Assembly: GCA_013397115.1 (NCBI GenBank)
Contig: VWZW01006249.1
Span: forward strand, 279,458 to 343,457
DNA from: Edolisoma coerulescens
Lineage: Eukaryota; Chordata; Aves; Passeriformes; Campephagidae
Length of the DNA: 64,000 nucleotides
Direction of reading: 5' to 3'
Of the stretch, positions 39,129 through 53,230 are shown in pieces (within the stretch, counting starts at the first letter, position 1; each line of letters starts with the position of its first letter). A program made the translations under genes and the position numbers. The notes under the pieces were generated by a model. That model did no database searches, had not been told where the DNA came from, and saw nothing but the letters and a program-made list of their open reading frames with translations.

Positions 39129-41189
39129 GTAAGTGCAGAGTCTCTTCATTTTAGAGTGATGATTTCCTTCATGTGATTTCTAATGAGCCAGACTAAGCAT
39201 ACTTTGATCATTGTTTAAAAGTCTGTTTTGAATGTACAGGAAGTTTGACTGCTTAAAAAGTATAATTAGCATGTGATTACATTCTGTGTTTGTTGATAAA
39301 GATTTAAATAACTAATATGTTTATAATTCTAAGATATTAATTTGTGTTTATTTTCTCAAAGAGGAATCTTTTTTTTATTTTACTGTAGGTTGACTATTTC
39401 CTTTGAACTGATATTTTCAGGAGTGTCTTTCTTCTGGAGGATAAAATTTAGCATATGAGTTTGACATCTTGGTTTTCAGTCTTTTAACTAGTAGCTTGGG
39501 AAGTGTGAATGGGCAGCACCATGTGGCAATGTTTCCCCTATTAAGAAAGGATCGTTCTCACAGCCTTTACTACTTCTCTGCAACGCAGATGTGGCAAACA
39601 AAGACCCATTTGTAGCTGTATGGGTGAGCTTTCAGTAGCATTCTCCCAAAAAGCAGTATAGCTCTTTACCTTAGAGTTATGGGCTTCACGTTTTTGCTAG
39701 TCTAGACAGTAAAACATTGTATTAGTGTTGTTACTATTGTTGAAATAATTCCGTGTGTACTGTATTTAAATATAATAACTTGAACTTGATATTAGTTTGG
39801 AAGCAAATTAATTTCCACGGTACTCTTTCATTAAGTTAATGTTTTGTATTGGAAAATAGTTTTATATGAACTTGGTGTAAAATTCCATTCTGCTTTGCAG
39901 TAATGAGTGTAATTTCTGTTGTTTGGTTTCTCAGTGAGGAAAATCCTTTTATATCTCTATATATTTAAGATTGTTTCTATCTGGTACCATTTAATATTAA
40001 TTTTTTACATATAGCTATTTTAAACCTAGAATCTTATACATATTTGTTTCTATTAACATCACTTTTAGTTCTGTTTATCACTTTGATAAGCTTTCTACTA
40101 TTTAATCTCCCTCAGTTTCTTTTTCCTTAAAATTTTTAGTATGTGGGGAAAATGTTACTGTAGGGAAATTTGTATTGGCTTTATATTCAGGATAATAAAA
40201 AGTGAAGATAGAATTAACTTTCAATTAAATTTTAATTCCATTAAATTCATGTGATAAGTTACAGTTTGTACTTTATTTTGATCTTTGTCAGGTAAATCTG
40301 ACAGTGTTTGAATTCCTTGAACTTGGAATGTGATGGGATTTCTGAATCTTTTTGATTTTTTTTTTTTGGTTTTTGTAAATGGCATGGTAGTGCTTGAAAT
40401 ACAGCTCTCATTGCAGCTACAGTGTTTGAAATCTGTCACAGAGAAAGTCAAAAGTGATCATGAGAGGACATTACAATCCAAATGAAGAATTGGCTGCATT
40501 GTCCATTACAGAGGCTTCATGTGGTCAGTTCTCAAAAAAGTCTAGAGATGGAAGAGACTGCATGACCACCCTGGGTTTTGTTTTCCACTACTTAAGTGTA
40601 ATTATTCTTAAAAAGTTTCCCTGGTGCTTTATCTAAACATCATTGTAATTAAAGTAGCTAACTCTTGTCTTACAAACAGTGGACATGGAGAAGAATCTAT
40701 TCTCTTTAAAGTCTATACAGGCTGGAAAAACCATTAGAAGATTAAGATGATAAGGAGTCCTTAGAAAAGATACAACATAACTGCAGTTAATTGTTACATG
40801 GGCGTGTATAGTGCAGGTGTATTTTAGTAGTGGATATGTAACAGGATCTATCTCAGACTGAAATATTAGTAAAGCTTATGTTTGCTCTGAATGTTCTCCA
40901 GTAGGTTCACAACCCTAGGGAATTCCAGTGTTTTAAATGAGGTCAAGTACCTCACCTAGGGCCTTACCACTATGGCAAAAAGATATTGCCTGGATCCTTC
41001 AGACAATACTGTGAATTTTTTCCTGTGTGGTATTTGCCTATTTTCCTAACAAATATCCAGTCTCTGCTACATATTTCAATCATTGTGATTTAAAATTTCC
41101 CAGTACCTTTTTTTGGTAATGCTGGCTAGCTTGTTATTCCTCACCCTGTATTTTTCAGTTTACAGGTTCCATGTAGAAAAATGTATTTA

Positions 41190-41545
41190 CTTTTTTAACA
41201 TGTTCCTTCTACCGTCTCTAAATTTGTCAGTGCAATTTTGAATTCCAGGCTTGCACTGCATTTGTAGATCCTTACGGGTTATTTGCTTTGTGAATTTAGT
41301 AAATGTAGTCTTCATTTTTCATCCAAGTCACTAATTAAGAGGTGGAATGATGCCCAAAACAGACGCCTGCAAAGTCTCAGTTAATACATTCACCCACTGT
41401 TGATCATAAACTCTTCGCTGGTTTTTAATCAGCTTTACTCAGTATTCAGCATTAGTTTTAGTTGTCCTTGGTTCCTTAGTTCACCTGTGAAATGCAGAAT
41501 TGGTAAAAGCCTTATTAAAACATCTCTTATGCAATCTGAGAAGGA
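41190..41545 (-). mobile_element. Very old CR1/L3-like LINE remnant
   Basis: On the + strand the series TTTAGTAAATGTAGTC, CATCCAAGTCACTAATTAAG, CCCAAAACAGACGCCTG and GGTAAAAGCCTTATTAAAAC follows, in order, the antisense phrases of ancient CR1/L3-type LINE ORF2. Those phrases cover the region about asynchronous nesting, 'gaccctgaggaac' and 'aaaagccttgctaaaatcaag'. Divergence is high and boundaries are vague. The call rests on order of matches from memory, not on an alignment. Confidence 0.5.
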
Positions 41546-43489
41546 AATTAATTTTACGTACTGTATTCCAGCTGAATCAGTATCACTTCTTCATTATCTT
41601 CTGACATTTGCAGTCTATTTCTTCCAGAATTCTTCAAAAAAAAAAAAAAGGAAAACAAGATTGTTGAGGAATTACAAGCCACTACTTTTCTTCGTCTTTG
41701 GAACCAACCAACCCCATTCTTTTCTAGTCTCTGCTCTGAACCAGGAGTTCTTCAAGGACAGTGACTAAGGTTTCTGAAGTGGTAAAATGGCAAGAGCCAG
41801 TCTCCTGAGTATGTTATTGGGTACAGATGGATTGAAAATACCTAACTTCTCCAAATACTCTTGAATCCATCCTTCTACTACCTCCTTTCCTTATGTTTCT
41901 TGTGTAAAGGGTATTAATAACCTGGTATGGAGGTGTGAGGAGTTTTAAGTTTTACTTTCTTTGAGTTTACAGAAGCCTGCAATGAAAACTTTCAAGACCA
42001 CTGTAAACTGCAATGTTTCAGACTCTTAGTATCATTCTCACCTTTTACTGAAAATAATCTCAGCAGTGACTTGTAGGGACTGTTTGCTACCTACAGGCTT
42101 TATATTTAGGCTGTAGGAGTTGAAGTGTGATTGATTTTCAGTGTAGCTGAAGAACCTGAGCAATTTAGGTAATGGAATCTGATTCAGCTGTAACATTTAG
42201 TCACAAGAACGTAAATATGGCTAATTTACGAATATTTTACTAGCAGGAAGTGCTGGTTTTCAGATTTTCTTTCCATCAGGTGTTCTAAGCAAGCCAAAAA
42301 GGAGCATCCAAAAGTATGTAGACTCTAAGTGGATGGGTGAGATGACAAATTGAGGCATATGCAGAGCTGATTTAGATGAATGTCAAAAATCTTTACCTGG
42401 AGGAAGAATCGAGCTTTTAGAAGAAATACTAAAAGCTCTGTTTTGCTATCAGAATGAAATGCAATGCTACATGACTTGACACAAAGTCTCTTTTTGTGTC
42501 TTTGAATTGGAGGGAGGGTGGTGGTTTGTGATTTTTGAGGGAGATTCCACCATTCCTGTTGGCCATGTAATTGCAGTTTTAGGAAGGGCTTCTTTTTGCA
42601 AATTATAAATCAGGTAAAGGTTAAAGTTTCAGAAAGCTTCTTGTAATAAAAAGGGTTTTCTTCACATTTGTGTGATTTAGTACTGAAAACAGTAGCTTAT
42701 GTAAAAGAAACAAGATTAGACTTCAGATATTGAATTCATTACTCCCATTTCCAGTATCATCAGAAAGGCCCCAGCTGTCACTGCACATTGGTTTGACAGG
42801 TCTGAGCTCAAAGAAAGCCAGGGGTCTGCATTATTTTTAAAGTGAAATTGAGATAAATGTGCAGTACATGTGTAGCTGTTAGACTAATTCTTCTAATTGT
42901 TTGTGTGGGTCTTCTCAGAAGGTAACTTCATCCCCAGGAGCCCATGAGTGCCCTGGATAATTGGCAGGGGGGATGCTCCTTCAGCCTCACACTGCCTGTT
43001 CTCATGTGCCTGGCACAGTCTCTCCCCACTGCCATCACTAGGCTCAAGATAGTAAATTGTTGGTGACTATCCCCTAATGTTCTATTTTCATCCTAAAGAA
43101 TCATGCTTGAAAAATAGACATGATGGATTTTTTGACGTGTGGAGATAACACATTTATCCTCCCTTCATAATAATTTGAAGGCTACACACTATCCTGTGTT
43201 TGGGAAAGGAGGTAGAATCTAGTGCTGAATGTAATGGATGCTAGGCAGGAACTAAGAGGCATTCACCACTTGGGGTTTAAATTGTAGCCTTTCTGTAAAG
43301 AGTTGTATCTTAATTTACTCCGTTTTTCTTACTCATTAATCTCTATGTCTACATGATGATGGGACACTTCAGAAGTTATAAAACCCATTTAGAAAAAATT
43401 GCTGCTGATAAAACTGTAGAATACATGAATGCTAGAAGGAGCTATGTGTTGAATTTACTAAATACATTTCACTTAGACTATGTACAATC

Positions 43490-43552
43490 ATATATATATA
43501 AAATAATATATAAAATATACACTACTCTGTAGTATATAATATATATACATAT
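43490..43552. repeat. AT-rich simple sequence
   Basis: Imperfect TATATA and AATATA runs over about 60 bp. Confidence 0.8.
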
Positions 43553-46500
43553 TGCATTAAATTTATAGCACTACACTGAGAGTATATGGACAATCTATAT
43601 GATGCTGTGTACGTTACATATATTTTATTTAGTGGCAGATGGATTTTTAACTCATTTCTGCTGCTATTATTATATAAGTTTTGTGTATGTTGGTAATAAA
43701 TAAGGCAGCTTTTTCTTGGATGAAAAATATTCAATAGAAAGCTGGTCCATCAATATTTCCAGTAATATTGCTACCCCATTTTCCCTTCAGTAGCCATCAA
43801 CTCTGCTGTTGCCGTGAAGCTAATGTGAGGTGACTCATTTAGCAGGGTATTATTGCATCATTGCTACATGATGTAAGGCACATCAGGCTTTATTAAATTA
43901 CCCTGAATTTTGCAGTATGACAGTAACATTTTATGCACATTAACACTACACTTAGTGCTCCTTATGGGAATATACTTCAAGTAAACATATTAAGACATGA
44001 TTTCAGACAACTTTTCAGAATTTACCAATGTCTCCTTTCTTCACAATGTAGCATGGAACTTCAAAGGTTTGCATCTTGTTGTCTGCAAATTTAGCTATTT
44101 ATTAAAGAATAAAATGGCAGCATGTTAGACTGTATTTGTTAGCTGTTATCCTTAACAGACTAAAAAGTTTGTTTTATTTTTGTGCAAAAAAATTTGTTTC
44201 TTAACAAACACTCCAAGAACTTTTGAAATAAACCCAAAACATGCCTTTAGCACCAATTTCTTGGGCAATTTAACAGATGATCACTTCAGCAAAAGAAATG
44301 TCTGCAAGTGTATGTTACTTTGTCTTTGCATAGTCAGTAATTTGCCTCTTTAAAATTTAAAGAGACTTTAAAGCAGCTTGAGCAGAATTCAAACCTAAAG
44401 AACAATTCTGCAATGTTGGGGCAAGTAGCATCTCAGAGCTCACTCTCTAATAGCTACAGAAGTGTAATAAGGGTACAACTCCTGAAATTTGAGCTGTCTA
44501 CGGAGAGCATAAAAGCTCGTTCATATTGTGCATAAGCAAAAATGGCAACTTTTTTGTATTACTGGCAGGGTGGTGAGGATTAAGCAAGCAAAAGTTCAAG
44601 CAAAGGTACAGATACCAGTTTAATGCATAGAGAAAAATTAATAGAAGAAAATAGCAGCAACTTAAAAGCATTTTTGATATGTTCCTAAACTGTATAATTG
44701 TAAGATGTGTATTTGGTGTAATGGAGAAGAGTAACTGATTTTAATGTTTTTAATAAAGCATCAGGTAACATTAAACAGCTGTAAGAATAAGCATACAGAC
44801 AAAAATGTGAATGGTAGGAGATAAGAATGTGTTAAATGTATGTGGGAAGCAGAAATGAGATTTACTGACAAAAATGGAAAAGTAGAGAAGAATATGAAAA
44901 ATGTAATTGGAAATACAAGTTTTGTGAGAACAAAAAACTTGGAAGTGACAACAGTGAAAGAAAAGAGTGATTGTGAGTAGTGGGGTAGAGCAGGGTTTTA
45001 GTGGCATCTGAGAGCTGAGGTGTTACCTAAAATGTAAGAGTTAGACTAGAAAAAGGTATTTGTAGCACATCGAATTTTCCGAGGTGGTCGTTCTTCAAAT
45101 GGGTACGAAGGCACCCAGATAAATCCTCCTCAGGCTGCAGGTGTAGCCCCGAGTAGCAGCGTGGCAGCCTGGCACTGCCATTGCTCCTAGGATGCTTTGC
45201 CAGGGTTTCTGCCAACCAGTGTCTATTAAAGAACAAGGAAGCTCTTCTTCCTCACTCCTGGTGTATGTCTGAGGGTGCTTTAGATGGATCTTTCCAATGA
45301 GCAGAAGAGTGCCTCATTTTCTGGACCTTTCTGATGAGTGAGACCTTAGAAACAGACTACAAGCAGTGGCACCAGTTGCTTTTCTTCCTTCCTCACACAG
45401 TTTTAGAAACAGTATAGAGAACATGATGTCCTTAAATCCAAGTAATACTGAGTTATGGAAGTATAAAAAATATTAAGGCTTGTGCATTGTGTAGTTTTTA
45501 ATACCAATATAACTTACAAGCTGAAAAACTGATTTTATTTTGTAAATTTTCTCTTTTTAATCTCCCCTTCTCTGACACTTTTGATATCAGGTGTCTCCCT
45601 GAAGCAGATTTTTACAGCTGAGCTATCAATCTCTAAGGAATGCAGCTGCTGAAGGAAAGGCTGACACAATGTTAACTGAAGCAGTGACTCTGGATTCTGC
45701 CAGCTGATACCATCTTAAAAGATTGGGATGGGGAGAGGGATATAGTTTAAGGGCAGATGGAATGCCTGAACTTTAGTTTATTTTGCTTCATTTTACTTCT
45801 CGAGTAGAATCAAGCAATATTAACTTTCTGTTCATCATGATTTATTAGAAGTGAATTACTTATTGTGCTATTGGGAAAATATCTCCTGTCACTCAGCAGA
45901 TAAGGAGTCTGCAGAACCTTTTTAGAAAGTAAAAATGTGTGGGGCACAGGCTAGATTTCTTTTTCCAGCGCTGGAGGTGACCACCTGAAGTTAATCAGGG
46001 AAGACATTCCCCCTGGAATGAAGTGGGTAGCAGGTGTTAGGAATTTGTTATAGTTGGAGGAGGGATGCTATTTATAAAAGGGGAGCAGTTCTGTAAGGAA
46101 TCATTTTCAATGCCTTACCAGGCAAACAGTTTCTCGTCTTTGCCCTTCTCTTTCTCACACTCTTTAGGGTTGGCAAATTTTCTTGCCACCTTTATTTTTT
46201 GTTTGTGTTTGATTGTATTTAAGGTTACGAATATTTTGTAAATTAATATATATACTATCTTGCATGTTGCTACATAAGAAAGTAAAAATGTTACAGCATG
46301 GAGTGCAGATAAAACTTCTTTGGTGAATTACTATTTGTGTCCAGCTAATCTGACTGCCTCAGAGCTGGGTGCTTCTCAATTACAAATTTATGGTATTAGT
46401 GGAGGAGGGGGAAAATATTAGCTCAACTCTGTACTCCCAGCCATGCCTGTTTATCTGAATGAGCTGGATTGCCCTTTGGATTTTCTTGAAGTGAGTATTC

Positions 46501-49419
46501 CTTTTGTCTGTAATTACTCTTGTGTGTTTATTCCCCATTTGCCTTCCTTTTTTAATTAATAGGTAGATAAAGTCCCTTCCCAAACATCACATCTGCACAA
46601 ATAAGTGGTGTCAAGAATAGGGGCCCTGAGTAGGATTGGGGAGGGGGAGTTGAATGGTGTCGGCAACCTGTTACTGAGCACGGCTTCCTGGGATGGGTGG
46701 GAGAGGCCGGAGCCTGGGCAGTCAGTCCGTGGGGGAAGGAAGCGCAGGATTTCTCATTTACATTCCTCCTTCATGGAGCTAAACCATCCAGCTTGTACTG
46801 GTTTCAGCTGTGTCGTGGAGTGCTTTTCCAGCCACTGGTGCTCCTGATGGCACAGGTTTCTAAAAAGCAGGGAGAGAAACATAATGTTTATTCGGGAGAG
46901 GGGATTGTAGCCTGAGATATTTCCTAGCACCCTAGTGTTGAGCTGAGCTCTCCCTTGATGATATGTGAAAACATATGGGTTCTCCATGTTAAGTCCTAGC
47001 AATTAACTGGTTGCTTTATTAACATACCCTCATCATCTTAATAATTTTCTGACTTGGTGCTTAGAGCAAGAGAGATTTTTCTCGTAGTTGTGTGGGAGAG
47101 GAGATGTACAGCTTCCATACTGTATACATGAGATGATCTACTAATGGTCTGAAATATTTTTAAATCATTTTGCTGAAGATGCAGAGCGAGGAACAGATGT
47201 ATAGTTTGAGCTTTATAATATCCTTTATAGTCTGACTTCTGTAAATAAGACTCAGCATAAAATCTTTTATTATAATATTGACTCCTCATGTTAGTATCTT
47301 GTAGTCATAAAGGAAAGCAAGGAGGCTGGTACCATAAAAACTAAAAAAATATATGAATAACCACTCAGCAGCTTCTCTTGTAAAATTTTGGAGTTCTCCA
47401 GAAAGTGGCTTTTGTATAATCACAGTAAGGAAGCTGTTCAAATTACTGTTTTCATAATGTAGCAAAAAGATTCAAAGGCAAAGGGAGGGGTGCCTGACCT
47501 GTAATCACAATGCTTAGTAATGCCTTCCTAGAATTCAGTCAGCAACGCAAAAATACCTTGCCCGGGGGGATGAACGAAGACAAGCTGAGCCAGCATAACC
47601 TCCGGGATTGGACACCAACATCAGCAGGGTGCTGCTTTAGAAGCGTAAAACTGAATTTGTAGTCTTGCCAATATGCAGCATCAGTGCAAGAAAGCCAATA
47701 TTGCAAAGGAGAAGGAAGGGACCCTTCAGAATATTTGTATTAATCAGGGGCTTTAAAGACGTTTAGATGCAGAAAGAATACAAAATTATTCCTTCCCTTT
47801 GCATTTAATCTTTGCTCTCCTTACTGCTAAAAAAACCCCATATATGTAATTCTGAATAAACTCCTTTCTTCTCTCTCTTCTGTCCCTGTGCTCAGTCCCA
47901 GTATATTTACACATGAACAGAATTTGCCACGGTAGCAGCCTCTGCTTAGGTACACACATGAATAAGCAGCTCGTGGTGATCCGGAAAAAGAGAATATATT
48001 GATGACTTGATCTTCATCGGTGTTAACATTAATTGGAAGGACAGTAAAGCTAAATGTTATTTTGTTTATGATGTTGCATCACTTCAGTATTTAGTACCCT
48101 AGGTAGCTGGTTTTTAATCCAGTGAGCTAGATTAGCCTGATTACACTGGCAGGATGCAGTTGATGGATGACTGTCATTATCTTCTCAAACCTGCATGATA
48201 CTTTAGGTATAGGAGATGATAATTAAATTTTCAAGAGACTACAGTGAGATTATAAGACCTAAGTATTTTTTTAAAATGAGGAATATGTTTGCAATTATCA
48301 ACATGTTGTTAGAGGATCTTCTCCTGAGATGTTTTATTAGCAACCCCTGATTTCCTTTAAATTGATCAAGAAAAAGAAGCTCAAGTTATCATATAACACT
48401 TTAGATGTTGTTTTGGTTTTCTAATTCTGATATTTTCCTCCACCTGAAAGAGACCAAAAATGTATCTGATCAAATCTATTGGTAATGGCTTGGAGATGTA
48501 CAGGTTAGCACAATATATTTAATGAAACCTTGTTTGAGACAAAACACTAGAGAGGATCATAATTAATGCCTCATTTTCTGCCAGTTGCTATTGATTACTC
48601 ATTCAGAGTCCCTTTGTTCTCAAAATGGTAACACTGTATTTCACATTACTATTTGATGATATTCTCAGGATGAGATTCTTTAACAACATGCTGATAATTG
48701 CAAACATATCTCTAAAATTTAAATTTAAAATGAATTTACATCATATGTCAGTGTTTTTTCCAAATTCAGCTCCTATTTTGGAGCGCATATTCATTACAGT
48801 TTCCAAAGACTGGAGACTTGAGTAAAGTGAAATTCAACACTTTATATCTTAGTTATATTTTTGGCTTAAACTGCGTGACGTGGAACTTGAGTGAATGGTC
48901 TTTTTGCAGCCCTTACCTCTCTCCTGTACTAGGATGTCAGAGCAATTACTTGTTAATGTTTTAGCGTTGTGCTGGATTTTCCTTTGGAAACACCATAACA
49001 AAATATACAACTTCGCTGGGGGATTTTGCAAGTTTACCAGAGTCTGCCTTTTCTTTTTTGTTATGTTCTTTTAACCCAGCCTTTGCAAATTGTCAGGTTT
49101 ATCTATAAGGCAAGACATGCAATATTGAGACACATTATATCCATGCTCTAAGTCATCCAAATAGCTCACTGAGTAAAAAGGACATGCACAGGAAACTTGT
49201 GCTCTACCCAGGGCAACATTTCAAGTTTACAGTAAGGCAAGGAATGCACTTGCCATCTGCTCTGTGTAATTCTGAGAAATAGATGCCAAGCGAGTTTGTC
49301 AGCGACTGTGGCGGAATAATGGTGGGATTTGGTTGAGATGAGTGGTGTTGCATTACATTATTTTGTAAAAATAAAGTATCCAAGCTCACAATTTTTAACT
49401 AAACAATCAAGTACTTTTC

Positions 49420-49438
49420 TTTTTTTTTTTTTTTTTTT
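49420..49438. repeat. Poly(T) tract
   Basis: A run of about 19 T residues. No retroposed sequence is recognisable next to it. Confidence 0.85.
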
Positions 49439-51713
49439 ACCTTGAGACACTTTTCCTGCTTTAAGTAGGTACAGCCCGACTACTAGGACTGGAAGCAAAA
49501 ACTTTATGAAAAGGAAGCTAATGCAAAAAAAATAGAAAAAATCAAATCTAGTTGAATCTAGTTCACTGGTGGGGAGGTTTTCAAGATCTAAGTTTGCAGT
49601 TGGTGAGTTGCAGCTCTCATTTCACTGCCAAAGCAGCCTGCCTTATTATGCTAGCATAATGGGCCTGTCATAATCAGTTGCATATAATGGGCTAATGCTT
49701 TTATTCTCAACCATATTATTCTTTTGATAGAAAATAATGAATAATGTAAAGGCACACAGTTGTATTTGGATGAAATTATTGCATAGTTTGGCTATGGTTA
49801 CACTGGGAAAATTTGGAGTCTTAAAAGTGTTTGCCAATGTTTGCATTTAAGAAAAGAATGTGAATAAGATTTAGACCAAGAAGCACAAGGCTACCTGCTG
49901 ATAACAAATACATTTTTGAATAGGTAAAACTTTATATAGGTAACGTATAGAGTGTGTTTGTTAAAACTGTGTCATTTTCAGGACAGCTTGGCTTTCCTGT
50001 CTGCATAGAGCCTAAATGATAAGAGAGCTGTGAGGAATATTACATAAGGACATCTATAGGCCTTTACTTGTCCACTTTTCTTTGATTTTACTTTGATATA
50101 AAAAAAAAAATGTTTACCAACATATTAGAATTCTGCTGGCTGGTGTCCTAGAAGTTCACTGAAGGCAGAGCAGTATTTTGGCATCAAATTGTATCTAAAG
50201 AGTCACAGAGCTGGGCTGGAGAGAAAAAACTTGGAATTAGTCAAACTCCTTTCTACTTTTATGCTTAAATTCTTTGAAAGAATCAATTTAAGAACCATTT
50301 TAAAATAAGTTGACTAAGGAGCTTTTTTTTAAATCTCAGGCATATAATTTTGATATAAACATATGATTGGCTTGTTAGTTTGAATGGAAGTTAACTTTGC
50401 TTGCACAAAAGTGCAGCTGCAATGCAAAGTTACTTGTTTTCTGTGAAAAAGGTGCATAAATCCACCCCCTGTATGTAGATATGATTTTCCTCCACTTCAC
50501 CCTTGCAATTCTTGAATAGATGACTCCCCTGCATCTCATTTTTATGAGAATACTCTTTAGGAAAGTGACCCCTTTAAAGCATTTGTCGAGATAGAGGCCC
50601 TTGTGAAAGCCTTTGCTATTTGGGTCAGGCCATGCCATTTCCCCTGAGGCTGTCAAAACTGTTTCTTGGCTTCTCTGAAAGGGATAAATAGGAAAAGTAA
50701 AGCAGTCATGTTTACATCTTTTTCTCTTTTCTCTTCAGAATCAGGCTAGCTGTGTTCTTAGTTGATTGTAATAAAAGCCTTTTTTTCTCTTTTTTTTTTT
50801 CCAGTTGGTTATTGAACCCTCATTCCTTAGGGAAAACATTGCTTTAAATAACTTTTTGTGTATCTTGAGACTGGCTATATGCATCATAAAATCCAAAGAG
50901 TTAAATTTTTAGGGGTGATGCCTGTTTATTGACAATGGTGATACAGACAAGGACTTGGACAAGCATTCAGGAGAATAACCAGTCATTGATTATTCTTTAG
51001 TAATTGGATGCGTGCTTGGCAGATGAGGTTCAGAGTGAGTGTGGAGGTTCTCTGTGGAGAATGCCCCTAACTACATGTGTAAGTGATCTGCCTCTGCGCA
51101 GGGACCTCGGGCACTTAGTCAGGAGAAGCTTGATGCTGATAATACAAAGCTTTTTTGCTATCCTCAGTGGTATTTTTGTATTCCTTTCTTTATCAGATGC
51201 CCTTAGGAAAGGATCAGTCCTAATCAATATTTTGTCTCAATTGGTTCAAACAGGCAGAAAAATCAATGATCTGAACTAATGACATCTATTTTTATTTTCT
51301 TTTGGAAGACTGAGGAACAATTACAAAATTCTAAACAGATGGTTCATTTGATTGGGCCAATGGTAGAAGAGGGTTGTGGTTTTGTGTTGTTTTGGATTTT
51401 TAATCCTTTTTTATAAAGAAAAAAAATTTTTACCCAAACACAGTATAGATCAGAAAACTTCTTCAGGGTGTTGCACAGCTTGAGATTTACTGTGTATTTA
51501 GTATAGTGCTTATATGCTAACTTCATGTTATTGAAGCCAGGCTGCTTTGAAATTCAGGGTCTGGTGAAAACGTCAAGGACTGGAACACTTAGGACAAGAG
51601 TAAGAGTGGCAAATGTCATGAAGTAAAGGTTGGAGGTTAAGTCTGGAAAAGTTACAGACTCGTGCCTTTTAGAATGACTTTGTAGAAATGAATTCAAGAG
51701 TTTTTACTTGGCT

Positions 51714-51766
51714 TTTTGTCTGTCTGTTTGTTTGTTTGTTGTTGTTTTTGTTGGTTTTTTTTTTAA
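51714..51766. repeat. (GTTT)n simple repeat
   Basis: Repeated GTTT and GTTGTT units leading into a T-run. Confidence 0.85.
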
Positions 51767-51964
51767 TCTTTCCCCATCTCCTAGTGAGTAGGGGAACAGA
51801 TGAACTCGGAACCCTCCCACCCCGTTTTTTCTGGAAGCATCTGTATGGATCCCGTTACATTTCCAAAATCCCTCCAGTGATCAGGAGGAGATGCTGGGGG
51901 TAGCAGGGAGGGTTGTCTTTAATGTGAATGGGCCGTAGTTCCTAATTGTGTTTGACAGCTGCTC

Positions 51965-52036
51965 TGAGCGAGCAGGGCTGCACTAGCTGACCTCCAGAGG
52001 TCCCTGCCAGCCTCAGTGGTTCTGCGATTCTGGGAG
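51965..52036 (+). mobile_element. CR1 LINE 3' terminus
   Basis: The sequence CTAGCTGACCTCCAGAGG then TCCCTGCCAGCCTCAGTGG and TTCTGCGATTCTGGG closely follows the CR1 3' end (ctagatgacctccagaggtcccttccaacctca, then the attctgtgattctg terminal repeat). This is a 5'-truncated sense-strand insertion, the commonest CR1 form in birds. The 5' limit is unclear; some sequence from about 51780 onward may belong to it. Confidence 0.75.
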
Positions 52037-52979
52037 GGGGACCTTGCCTCAGCTACTTGAAATGACAACTATCATAATACTTCCTCCTTCCCCACAGGCT
52101 GTGTAAAGAAATTTTCCTTCAGTCCTGGGTATTCTTGGTCAAGAAGGTCAAGTGTTGGGCTAAGTGAGAACTGGTTTCATGTCTTCTTCTGGCCAGTGTT
52201 GGTTTGGAGGAGCTGCTTTTCACAAAACATTGGCCGGGTTTCCTGCACAGTGTTCACCTCTAGAACTGTAGCAAAGGTTTAGAATAGTATCTTTGCTAAA
52301 TTCAGATTTATACTGAGTAAGCCAGATATTCTGATGTTTGTAATATTTTCTGCAAAACAATAAACTCTTAACTATTTGACCAAAGCAACAATTAGAAGAC
52401 CTTGGAACAGCCCACCAGCAGATTTCCCCCTGCATGTGTTTGCTGTATACTTTTGTCACTCCTGTCAGAGTATCTCATTTTAATATGAGTTTCAGATTAA
52501 GAATTTTGATTCAAAGACTATTGTAAGAATAACAATGAAGAAGTTGAGCTGAGGGGAAGCTATTTCTATGCACTAACATTTTGAATAAATTTTGATCTTC
52601 ACACTTTTGTATAAAATAGTTAACACTGTTGGGCCCTCCTTTAGTTTGTGATGGGGCGATACTTTCACATCCCACTCTATTCAATTAAAATATAAGATTT
52701 TCATGCTCAAATTAGTCATCAAACAAGTAAGAGAGAGAAATTTCAATGGTGATACAATGCAAAAAAACCCCCTTATTTTCTAAATATTCTGTAACTCTGT
52801 AAGAAGTCTGCATTTTCTGCTAATCCCAGTGAACCGCAAGGTAGAAGGCATTTAGTACCTCACTGCAAGCTGTTCGAGTGAAGCTCACCTTTCACAACTC
52901 ATCGCACCAGGGGAATCAGCTTCGATGACCTAGTATAATCCAAAAAATACATTTATTTATGAATGAGGTATTTGGGCCT

Positions 52980-53230
52980 CAGGAGGGAAGGTGAGGAGAG
53001 GCAGGAGCAATGAATGGCCTCTGTGGCTGTCCCACTGGGCTGCTGTGTCCCGAGCAGGTGGCAGCACTGGAGTGGTTCCTGCCATAATGCAGCCCACAAG
53101 CGGGATTTGTGAAACCTCCAGAACATTCAGGGGCATGAGGGCTCCTTGTGGAGAGCAGTTTGAGGGGATGAGAAATGTTGGCTTGGGAGCAGTGATGCTG
53201 AAGGAGAAATTAGGTGGGGTTTTGGTATAA
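52980..53230. other. GC-richer intronic stretch, nature unknown
   Basis: This segment is moderately GC-richer than its flanks, with few CpGs. Open frames cross it on both strands, but there is no recognisable protein, splice site or repeat signature. It may be an old transposon remnant. Confidence 0.3.

Noticed and set aside
40525..40570. GATGGAAGAGACTGCATG as a CR1 end
   Set aside because: The match to CR1 is too short and lacks the diagnostic flanking phrases.
41400..41768. 122-codon + strand frame
   Set aside because: It crosses an antisense LINE remnant and a poly(A)-like run and resembles nothing.
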